Origin: DUZB01 sp964407525
GTDB lineage: Bacteria > Desulfobacterota > DSM-4660 > Desulfatiglandales > Desulfatiglandaceae
Direction: 5' to 3'
Assembly: GCA_964407525.1 (NCBI GenBank)
Contig: CAYOWC010000122.1
Location: 1-12,739, forward strand
DNA: 12,739 nt
Numbering within the stretch: the first letter of the stretch is position 1; each line of letters opens with the position of its first letter. The position numbers were made by a program, and so were the translations under genes. The notes beneath the pieces are model-generated. The model searched no databases. It was not told the origin of the DNA and saw only the letters and a list, made by a program, of their open reading frames with translations. Of this stretch, positions 6,601 through 11,517 are shown piece by piece.

Positions 6601-9339
6601 AAACTTCATGAATATTCACGGGAAAGCGCCTATGGGGCTGAAAAGTTTTCGAGGGCGGAATTCCATGCCCGCAATCTCGTAGAGATCCTGGAGATTGAAA
6701 AACCCGATACCAAAGAATATGCCCAGGCATTGATCAAACAGGGACTTATTCTGGCCCGGATGGAAAAATACGAGCAATCGGTCCCCGCCCTGGAAGAAGG
6801 CGCTGAAATTCTGGCGGACCTGGAACTGGAAAACGAACAGATCTCCGCGGTGAACGATCTCGCCATCGTCCTTGAAAATGCGACAGATTACGACAGGGCA
6901 CTCCTGCAGTTTGAAACCGCAGCTACATTGAGCAGGGAATGGAACAAACAGGAACTTCTGGCAAGGCAGTATATGAGAATCGGCCGCATATACGATCTTC
7001 GCCTGAGCAGTTACGCCAGGGCCAGGGGAAATTACCTGAAGGCCGAGGCCATTTACCACACTCTGGACCAGAAGGACAACATGGCCCACGCCCTCCTTGA
7101 CGCTGGACGGTGTTCGCGCCTCCTGGGAAATTTTCAGGAGGCCGATAAGGCTTATAAAGATGCCCTGGCCATGGCGGAAAATCCGGACCCATCCCGGCTA
7201 AGAGCAGATATCCTCATGGAAAAGGCAAACAATGCCTGGTATCAGGGCCGTTATCAAGAAGCCTTTCAGTTGCAGGGGCAGGTTCTCGCTCTGGCTGAAC
7301 AAAATGCATGGGACCTGGAAAAAGTCATGGCCCTGAACACTTCCGGACTCACCTGGTGGACTCTTGGCGACCATACCCGGGCTCTTCGCGAACTCAATAA
7401 GGCACTTCAGAAGTCCCGCGGGCTCAGGGTCCGGCGAGACGAGATAGCCACAACCCTCAATAACATCGGCCTTGTATACAGAGACATGGGAGCATTCCCC
7501 AAAGCCCTGGATGCCCTGAACCAAGCCCTTGCCATTGACAGGGAAATCAAGTCCAGATGGGCCATAGCCTACGACCTGAAAAACCTGGGGCTGACCTATC
7601 TGCAAATGGGGCACCCTCAAAAGGCATTACCCCTTTTTCAGGAGGCGCTGAGCACGGCTGCCCACATCGGCAACCGGATCAACGAAGCCAAAATTCTTTT
7701 AGGGTACGGCGAAGCGCTTATTCTCCTGGATCGCGAAGGAGAGGCCGAAGCCCATTTTCAAAAAGCGCTAGATCTTTCCCGTTCCATGGCGCTACGTGAA
7801 ACCCAGTGGCGGGCGCTTTATCGCCTGGCTGCCATCAGGATAAAACAGAACAGAAAACAGGCGTCGAAAGACCTGTTGAGCCAGGCAGTGAACATCATTG
7901 AAGAAATGCGGGCGGAAATTAAAGTAGACCAGCTCAAAGACGGATTTATCACCAATAAGATGGTCGTTTATGAGGCGTTGATTTCCCTGCTTTTAAACAT
8001 GGAACCTCCCACATCACCTGAAGGAACCGAGGCCCCCGTAGTAGAAGCGTTCAACGTGGCCGAACGTTCCAGGGCCCGTAACCTCATAGATCTCCTGGGC
8101 AACCAACGTCTGACCTTGAAAAACTCCATGGACCAGGATCTATACGACCGCCAGAAGCTTCTCAAATCCAGGATTAAGGAACAGGAAATGCTGCTGGCCT
8201 CTGCGACCGCTGATGCTGAGCGATCCGTCTATCAACAGGCTCTCACCCGGTTGCAGGATGAATATGCAGACCTTATGCTGAACATCCAGGCCAGGAACCC
8301 CGAACTGGCCACGATCGTCTCAGTAAATCCTGTCAAACTTGAGCAAGTCCAGGCATTTCTGGAGCCTGGCGTGAGCCTTTTAACCTACTATACCCTGCCA
8401 GATGAAATCCTCTGCTGGCTCGTAACCGCCAATTCCATCAAATTGTTCCGCACCCCCCTCGGACGAGAGACTCTGGGAAAAACGGTGCTCGATTTCAGAC
8501 GGATGCTCCAAAACCTGGAACCGCTGGAAAAACCAGCAGAGGAACTTTACACGTGGCTCCTCTCGAAGGCTATGCCCGAACTTGCGGATTGTCGAATTCT
8601 GGGGATTGTTCCCCATGGGGTTCTCCATTACCTCTCTTTTGCTACCTTGTTTGACGGAAAAGACTACCTCACAGAGCGTTTCCCCCTTTTCTATCTTCCA
8701 AGTGCGGGCGTCCTTCGCTACACTCTTGAAAGACGAAAGAGCCGGAAGAGCACACGGGTACTGGCCGTTGGGAATCCGGACCTGAAAAATGCCGCCCTCG
8801 ACCTTCCCTTTGCGGAAAAAGAAATATTCACCATCGGCTGGAATTTTCCCGAAATCACCCTGCTCACGCGCGAAAAGGCAACAGAAAGCTGGGTCGTTGA
8901 CAATATTTCCGATTTCGGAATTATCCACCTGGCTTCTCACGGGGAATTCGATCCCATAAACCCGCTTTTTTCAGCTGTAAAACTGGCTCCAGACATCAAT
9001 AATGATGGTGATTTAGAGGCCTCCGAAACTTTCGGTCTTCAAATTGAGGCCGACCTGGTAGTTTTGAGCGCCTGCCAAACAGGCCTTGGTAAAATTACCA
9101 GCGGCGATGATGTAATCGGGATGAACCGTGCTTTCCTCTATGCGGGTACCCATGCCATCATATCCAGTCTCTGGAGGGTGAGCGACATCTCAACAGCCAT
9201 GTTAATCAAACAGTTTTACAGGTCCTACAAGACCATGAACAAGGCAAAGAGCCTGCAAAAGGCCATGCTGCACGTAAAAAGACGGTATCCACATCCAGGA
9301 TACTGGGGAGCTTTTCTTCTCGTCGGTGACTATGAATAA
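664..9339 (+). CDS. Giant exported TolB-like propeller / TPR / tandem CHAT protease
   Basis: This protein has 2891 residues. Residues 1-40 are a long basic n-region, a hydrophobic core (PLFFLLVPALFF) and a likely signal-peptidase site near AATSG, so it is probably periplasmic or surface-located. Residues about 84-360 form a six-bladed TolB-like propeller; PD40-type turns are visible as SGDG (97-100), SADG (144-147), SPDG (192-195), SPDG (238-241) and SRDG (283-286), plus a degenerate sixth blade near 340. Residues about 375-1480 are helical and TPR-like. Residues 1487-1925 are a CHAT-like module without catalytic residues. Residues about 1935-2440 contain roughly ten clear TPRs. Residues 2461-2891 are a CHAT (caspase-HetF-associated-with-TPR) domain with HLASHGEFD (likely catalytic His2759) and LSACQTG (nucleophile Cys2804), ending in the family's W..FLLVGD pattern. 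Propeller and TPRs probably bind partners, and the CHAT domain should be a cysteine protease. The substrate is unknown; no gasdermin-like, Cas or other known CHAT partner is encoded here. Confidence 0.93.
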   Translation: MDSKTVIKRILKILRPWRGFHTPLFFLLVPALFFPAATSGETIQRGNRSPLQKTTSETPTLSSLERKPGGTKPKPLPINRPAQITFQTNPILYAAASGDGQWLVYVSEKQGLPELWLKSEDCSKGGIPEPLAIGLGKLWDPAISADGRLVAFTGASYDAKGDIFLIERNSPDPRPRRLTGRETADSAPAFSPDGKTLYFNQSRPGENHRQIMALDLDDPLSPPKALPTNGDAAFPSISPDGTTCAFVSFRDDPGGDIFLMNLTSGKVVRVTEGPERDLHPKWSRDGQVIYFTQLPLVRRIGNSGDRRNPMIFRIKAEGKNRPAYPVTSGSYPACCAMPTADRLYFLSTQKGTRNIWTLPLEGDIPLLKDGKSQLALAEILSSQAPLDIQLAISAFYRVLETNAEDVLLTEAAYRIGRLYEQAGEPEKAVLAYDLAAEISRGQNLESALARIRGEGLKARILWQGAALERQRQRIIENALTTLKTVALDSEQGRTGGTSPTTTGTRYNPLTARILARSKIEQARLLIDLEKGSRPLVQAMGLLDNVIETNGTPRPELAEAFYLKAELFSRIGQGEALLPAYIKIIEQFPDVQDWSDRAVNGVLDVNLSQQDRNQKARIQLLARIAREYKVKLPGLAIGAWNRMGDLYFAAGEWAGAKAAYRQVIEQFPENTAQTAAARLALAEILYREEMFSQALDLYENEMTSRPYQDRLYELAREGYVRKSLAAADFLFALGEVPAAQKIYADLIREDDSLLQAHRGYIKCAAARKQIRKIQEGYRARTVKNPEDTTGLYCLGLSLTYEGDKKSLEEAQALIRKAIEIDGQVAYFHQTSGYISEVLETVYGLPGGLEAAMEAYQKAYFLNDQEKDPVNGANLSLNLGNIHFLLGQFPDAFENYSRRLASGAPFDNEDTEILFYRRLGEAAFQIRERQQPVQAYANALALIEKRIDPRRSSEIAGKMTSRIFDRILTPALKNPDLAEKAQGIALRQTEINRRLFDATGSPRAIPPDPQWDVYRKNMESILSDQENLIRELPSLIPENPSETTDDLLYMSARARDTLRYPEKMVRMKAEMQDRLGLAYQEERQWKPAREAFEKAYVLNEGLGLVENLSVNRRSMAYCAYMEAETLSGNKRKEMLEKAYDGFQLVIALVRKYGVPNRKDENRGLKKKQEKKGLISLDLDISLDSVDTTQAMHGFSRDQEERLAEAFMARIKTELGQLEPAESAIKKQLNHYPVNVPVPDKDLFGVSLLQHRAGHLAYAERKPVVAFGRFDRSAQMSIRMKNPVSAALNMVNMAQTLAAIPQDFSEWMRFYSRFIIRDKETTELLEQFPAVLDPLVIPSYHNALGVYHLALSPEKDASSLTATIRQERAGEMAAIHFLRGIAYLEKGPVSGSRNALALLSALYLNMAEMTVQWDKPDHSRKYLAEALQTAREGLLPRYEWRALAGLGKLKEALVVLSRVPITGAGCGSGEITETFAPLVYGLIDREEAEEAFNLLERLSEIERVHRLKPLVLGHITTREKERLVRTYPRLMEIKRLALNYSKAEKTDKPTLLERLSQEREIAEGEIGANWEQLPSIARISTSEGIREWFVILLGMAFHGEELANRAVEKGAGEEKKKLTEQCNQLVNQVRNAFKKGKSEASKEGNREILCLLGPDPIEAIDLMESLPEGATCLRLIPGRPAGSEKMAFSVTQEDLEVAPFRPDQSPSDPASGSLTIVTLEEPSRLADRTGQPVALSATHLVRSIWNRKPFKRRVLALPSRAGLPEFYTVKDLPKSEVKSQIADALLGENILLFDTPVYLAGTVPTRPGETPLTTMAMGLDQGRAFPLILLSGRIDQVSLIMLPEAPLENAYLLGHLFSLLGAPTLLLPANSGKQSPPVDRFMKALEKTSVNQALRISRELDQGTDKLEQKPSPSTSPGDWMLLGYWGMTPEEATLFAKKHFAQYVKNGIREFNEKHPLKALSLFENALNITDEISAFIKYIPKLHEYSRESAYGAEKFSRAEFHARNLVEILEIEKPDTKEYAQALIKQGLILARMEKYEQSVPALEEGAEILADLELENEQISAVNDLAIVLENATDYDRALLQFETAATLSREWNKQELLARQYMRIGRIYDLRLSSYARARGNYLKAEAIYHTLDQKDNMAHALLDAGRCSRLLGNFQEADKAYKDALAMAENPDPSRLRADILMEKANNAWYQGRYQEAFQLQGQVLALAEQNAWDLEKVMALNTSGLTWWTLGDHTRALRELNKALQKSRGLRVRRDEIATTLNNIGLVYRDMGAFPKALDALNQALAIDREIKSRWAIAYDLKNLGLTYLQMGHPQKALPLFQEALSTAAHIGNRINEAKILLGYGEALILLDREGEAEAHFQKALDLSRSMALRETQWRALYRLAAIRIKQNRKQASKDLLSQAVNIIEEMRAEIKVDQLKDGFITNKMVVYEALISLLLNMEPPTSPEGTEAPVVEAFNVAERSRARNLIDLLGNQRLTLKNSMDQDLYDRQKLLKSRIKEQEMLLASATADAERSVYQQALTRLQDEYADLMLNIQARNPELATIVSVNPVKLEQVQAFLEPGVSLLTYYTLPDEILCWLVTANSIKLFRTPLGRETLGKTVLDFRRMLQNLEPLEKPAEELYTWLLSKAMPELADCRILGIVPHGVLHYLSFATLFDGKDYLTERFPLFYLPSAGVLRYTLERRKSRKSTRVLAVGNPDLKNAALDLPFAEKEIFTIGWNFPEITLLTREKATESWVVDNISDFGIIHLASHGEFDPINPLFSAVKLAPDINNDGDLEASETFGLQIEADLVVLSACQTGLGKITSGDDVIGMNRAFLYAGTHAIISSLWRVSDISTAMLIKQFYRSYKTMNKAKSLQKAMLHVKRRYPHPGYWGAFLLVGDYE
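5122..6438 (+). other. Internal CHAT-like module lacking the catalytic dyad (pseudo-CHAT)
   Basis: Residues 1487-1925 are collinear with the active C-terminal module at 2461-2891. Matching landmarks are EAFNLLER (1487-1494) versus EAFNVAER (2461-2468), LMESLPEGATCLRL versus VQAFLEPGVSLLTY, PVALSATHLVRSIW versus PLFYLPSAGVLRYT, RRVLALP versus TRVLAVG, TPLTTMAMGL versus NPLFSAVKLA, and PGDWMLLG versus PGYWGAFL. The segment equivalent to HLASHGE reads FDTPVYL and that equivalent to LSACQ reads LPEAP, so His and Cys are both missing. The two modules have almost equal length (about 439 and 431 residues). The alignment was made by eye. Confidence 0.7.
8044..9336 (+). other. Active CHAT protease module
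   Basis: Residues 2461-2891. After a helical lead-in (to about 2555) come the CHAT core strands, the HG motif with His2759, a loop DINNDGDLEASE (2777-2788) fitting the EF-hand calcium-loop pattern, and the nucleophile Cys2804 in LVVLSACQTGLG. The conserved downstream segment AFLYAGTHAIISSLWRVSD and terminal GYWGAFLLVGD complete the family pattern. All parts expected for activity are present, and the gene ends directly after the domain. Confidence 0.9.
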
Positions 9340-9340
9340 A

Positions 9341-9361
9341 TTGAGAATTGAAAATTGAAAA
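9341..9361. repeat. Three tandem copies of the 7-mer TTGARAA
   Basis: TTGAGAA (9341-9347), TTGAAAA (9348-9354) and TTGAAAA (9355-9361) follow the stop codon of the giant gene by one base. The middle copy supplies the -35 hexamer of the promoter at 9348-9376. Copy-number change here would move or duplicate the -35 element. Confidence 0.6.
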
Positions 9362-9376
9362 CGGAAGCGCTATGAT
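9348..9376 (+). promoter_or_regulatory. Probable sigma70-type promoter for the SH3-M48 pair
   Basis: TTGAAA (9348-9353, 5 of 6 to consensus) and TATGAT (9371-9376, 5 of 6) are separated by exactly 17 nt. The expected transcription start near 9383 leaves a leader of about 36 nt to the SH3 start codon, with its ribosome binding site at 9406-9412. The two downstream genes can therefore be expressed independently of the giant gene, although read-through is possible because no terminator is visible between them. Confidence 0.6.
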
Positions 9377-9418
9377 TGGTGAACAAATTACATGTTGAAC
9401 CTAAAAGAGGTGACCGAA

Positions 9419-9931
9419 ATGAAAACAAGCTTTCTCATGGCAATTTTCTTTGTGTTGATCTGCCTTTCCGGCTCAGCGGCCTTCGCGGCGGAGACCCTCT
9501 GGGTGACCTCGGAAAATGCCCAGCTCAAAACAGATGCCAAAGCTTCGTCCGAAACGATCACAACCGTTTCCATCGGCGTCAAGGTAACAGTCCTGGACTC
9601 CGAAAAGCGGTGGCATCGTATCCAGATTCCGTCAGGGCAGCAAGGATGGATGTACCGAGGGCGTCTGTCAGATACACCTCCGGAAAATGCCTCTGGAGAA
9701 GAGTCCGGCAATCTTTTTGGAGCCCTGGCCGGAAGCAGTATCAAAGCCGATGAGGCAAGTACCGGGCGCAGCATGAGGGGGCTGTCTGAAGAAACGGAAG
9801 AATACGCGAAAAATAGAAAAACACCGAAAGCAACCAAAAAGGCACTCGATGAAGTTCTCGCGTTCAAAGTTACTGAAACGGAACTCCAAAGCTTTCTGAA
9901 AAACGGGAAAATAGGGGAGTACGCACCGTGA
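9419..9931 (+). CDS. Secreted bacterial SH3 domain protein with conserved-looking tail
   Basis: A 170-residue exported protein. The chosen ATG at 9419 is preceded by AGAGGTG (9406-9412) with a 6-nt gap and gives a clean signal peptide, MKTS plus a hydrophobic core, with predicted cleavage after Ala23 (AFA|AET). An in-frame ATG at 9392 would add nine residues but spoil the signal peptide's n-region. Residues about 26-85 look like a bacterial SH3 (SH3b/SH3_3) fold: an N-terminal strand with QLKTDAKASSETITTV, then IGVKVTVLD, W..I and the typical GWMYRGRL ending. Such domains often bind cell-wall peptides or other proteins. Residues 99-170 form a second, helical region (SMRGLSEETEEYAKN, then ALDEVLAFKVTETELQSFL and KNGKIGEYAP) that I cannot assign to a named family. 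The M48 peptidase gene follows by 23 nt, so the protein may target or regulate that enzyme; this is inferred from context only. Confidence 0.88.
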   Translation: MKTSFLMAIFFVLICLSGSAAFAAETLWVTSENAQLKTDAKASSETITTVSIGVKVTVLDSEKRWHRIQIPSGQQGWMYRGRLSDTPPENASGEESGNLFGALAGSSIKADEASTGRSMRGLSEETEEYAKNRKTPKATKKALDEVLAFKVTETELQSFLKNGKIGEYAP

Positions 9932-9954
9932 AATGTTTGAATGGAGGAAAACCC

Positions 9955-10914
9955 ATGAAAAAAGAAAAAATCCTGATATGGATCGTCCTTGGTTTCACAC
10001 TGGCCGTATGGCCACAAGGAAACCTTTTCGCCGCGCCCTCAAATGGCGGTTTCTTACCGGAAGTCCGAGCACTTCCCACGGATGCCTCTTCCTCTCACGA
10101 GAAGCCCGTACAATTAGCAGGCCTCTTTGACAAGCTGCTGGACCCCAACTCAAAAGAGAATAAGATCCTCCAGGGCGCCACTTCCATCCTTAGTTCCACA
10201 GGGGAGATCGATTACAATTCAGAACGCACCATAGGGGAGAGTCTGGCGCTTGAAGGCTTCGGTCGATACGGAATGCCTGTCAACAATTCCGCTTTACAGA
10301 AATATGTAAACCTGGTGGGGATGTCGGTAGCGAGAAATTCCCTTCGACCCGAAATCCCATATGCTTTCGTGGTGGTGGACAGCCCGCTCCAGAACGCCTT
10401 TGCCTGCCCGGGGGGAATTATCTTCATTAGTTCGGGACTGCTGAACACCATCGAGACCGAAGCGCAACTGGCAGGTATCCTGGCCCATGAAGTAGCCCAC
10501 GTGGGGCATAAGCATGCACTTAAGACCATCCAGAGAGCCCGCTTTTTCAAGGGAGTGGGGAAAATCACCTCGGCTACCATGGAGGGAGAAAAAGGGAAAC
10601 AGTTTGAGGATATGATCGGTGGTCTGGAAAATGTCCTCTTTGACAAGGGCCTGGACAAGAACATGGAATTTGAAGCGGACCTCAGCGCCATGGAAACCGC
10701 CTACCGGACGGGCTATGATCCCAACGGCCTGGTGGAAGTACTTCGGGAATTAAAGCGCATCGAAGCTGTATCTCCGAAAAAGGGATCGTGGTTTTCCACC
10801 CACCCTCCCCTCTCGGAGCGGATCGAAAAATGCAAAAGCCAGTTGAAAAAATATCCGGACGGAGCCAGCCTGGCAGAGCTCCCCGACCGGCTTCGCGCGG
10901 CCAAGAAAAAGTAG
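9955..10914 (+). CDS. Secreted M48-family zinc metallopeptidase
   Basis: A 319-residue exported peptidase. The start at 9955 has an excellent GGAGG (9943-9947) 7 nt upstream and gives a signal peptide (MKKEK, hydrophobic core, cleavage around LFA|APS at residue 26). An in-frame GTG at 9928 overlapping the previous stop would add nine residues but is less likely. The M48 signature is complete: NAFACPGGIIFISSGLL before the active site, HEVAH with zinc ligands His178 and His182 and catalytic Glu179, then EFEAD with Glu238 as probable third ligand, and a THPPLSERI segment near the C-terminus. Unlike BepA there are no C-terminal TPRs, and unlike HtpX there are no membrane helices beyond the signal, so it resembles LoiP/YcaL-type periplasmic peptidases. 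The likely role is degradation or maturation of misfolded envelope proteins. It probably shares a transcript with the SH3 gene. Its relation to the CHAT protein is suggested only by proximity. Confidence 0.93.
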   Translation: MKKEKILIWIVLGFTLAVWPQGNLFAAPSNGGFLPEVRALPTDASSSHEKPVQLAGLFDKLLDPNSKENKILQGATSILSSTGEIDYNSERTIGESLALEGFGRYGMPVNNSALQKYVNLVGMSVARNSLRPEIPYAFVVVDSPLQNAFACPGGIIFISSGLLNTIETEAQLAGILAHEVAHVGHKHALKTIQRARFFKGVGKITSATMEGEKGKQFEDMIGGLENVLFDKGLDKNMEFEADLSAMETAYRTGYDPNGLVEVLRELKRIEAVSPKKGSWFSTHPPLSERIEKCKSQLKKYPDGASLAELPDRLRAAKKK

Positions 10915-10931
10915 TCGACATAAAATTGCTG

Positions 10932-10961
10932 TTGACAACCGGCTTCAGCAAACAGTATGGA
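10932..10961 (+). promoter_or_regulatory. Probable promoter of the riboswitch-cobT transcript
   Basis: A perfect TTGACA (10932-10937) is followed after 18 nt by TATGGA (10956-10961), a weak -10 that keeps the three leading consensus bases. The expected start near 10968 lies about 8 nt before the P1 stem of the riboswitch, which fits well. No terminator of the preceding M48 gene is visible in the 17 nt between its stop and this promoter. Confidence 0.55.
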
Positions 10962-10975
10962 TAGAGAAGTAGCAT

Positions 10976-11156
10976 AACAGGTGCGCGACCCTGGGCACAT
11001 TGCCTGCCGGCCGTTAAAAGGAAAGATGGTTCAAATCCATCGCAAACCAGCCATTGCTGTAAGAGAGTACGAACGCCGCTTTTCGTTAATAAGCCACTGG
11101 GAAACCGGGAAGGCGCGGCAAGTAGGATGATCCTCAAGCCAGAAGGCCTGCCTGTT
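10976..11156 (+). ncRNA. Cobalamin (AdoCbl) riboswitch
   Basis: The segment contains the ordered conserved elements of the cobalamin riboswitch: GGTG (10980-10983), TTAAAAGGAAA (11014-11024), GGTTCAAATCC (11028-11038), CTGTAA (11057-11062), GCCACTGG (11093-11100), CCGGGAAGGC (11105-11114), GATGATCC (11126-11133) and a good B12 box AAGCCAGAAGGCCTGCC (11136-11152). P1 can close between AACAGG (10976-10981) and CCTGTT (11151-11156), a perfect 6-bp pairing. One departure is GCCATTGCTGTAA where GCCACTGTAA is usual. The aptamer should bind adenosylcobalamin and repress cobT, which lies 361 nt downstream on the same strand. Family membership is secure by motif; the exact 5' boundary is approximate. 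Confidence 0.93.
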
Positions 11157-11517
11157 TTTCACGGTAAATGTTCCGGATAACCCCTGCTGGATGATATCCG
11201 TATCTTTTGACGCCATTGAAGCGGTTTCAATGGCCTGCAAGGGTACAGGATTATGCATCCTCTCAGTGAAGTTGTCTATCTTTCATTTTCATCCTTTCTT
11301 TGTCTCAGGCCGGACGAGAACAATTCTGTTTCAGTTTCCGCCAGGCCATCCTTCCCATTTCTATTTTCCTGCTTGACCTCTTTCATTGAGTTCTGCCTTC
11401 AGATGCCTGTTCCTTTGAATCTACGTCGACACAGAATCGAAATTCGTAAGCCTGAAACCTGTCCAGCAAGGACAGTCTATATCCCGGCTGAAAAACCGGG
11501 GTTCGAAAGGAACGACT
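11157..11517 (+). other. Long structured leader between riboswitch and cobT
   Basis: No credible gene lies in these 361 nt. Several perfect inverted repeats could form the expression platform: CGGATA/TATCCG (11174-11179 with 11195-11200), GCCATTGAA/TTCAATGGC (11212-11220 with 11226-11234, 5-nt loop), CTGTCC/GGACAG (11459-11464 with 11470-11475), CCCGG/CCGGG (11483-11487 with 11496-11500), and GTTC/GAAC (11501-11504 with 11510-11513). None is followed by a U-tract, so intrinsic termination is not supported. The last stem overlaps the ribosome binding site AAAGGA (11506-11511). The stretch 11275-11400 is unusually pyrimidine-rich and otherwise featureless. Confidence 0.5.

Noticed and set aside
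8044..9336. Membership in a CRISPR-linked (TPR-CHAT/Craspase) or gasdermin-type defence system
   Set aside because: No Cas protein, CRISPR array or gasdermin-like small protein is present, and the CHAT protein here has an export signal.
9392..9418. Upstream ATG start for the SH3 protein
   Set aside because: It lacks a good ribosome binding site and adds an acidic-containing segment before a textbook signal peptide that starts at 9419.
9928..9954. GTG start for the M48 peptidase overlapping the SH3 stop codon
   Set aside because: The ATG at 9955 has a far stronger GGAGG at correct distance and gives a standard signal peptide.
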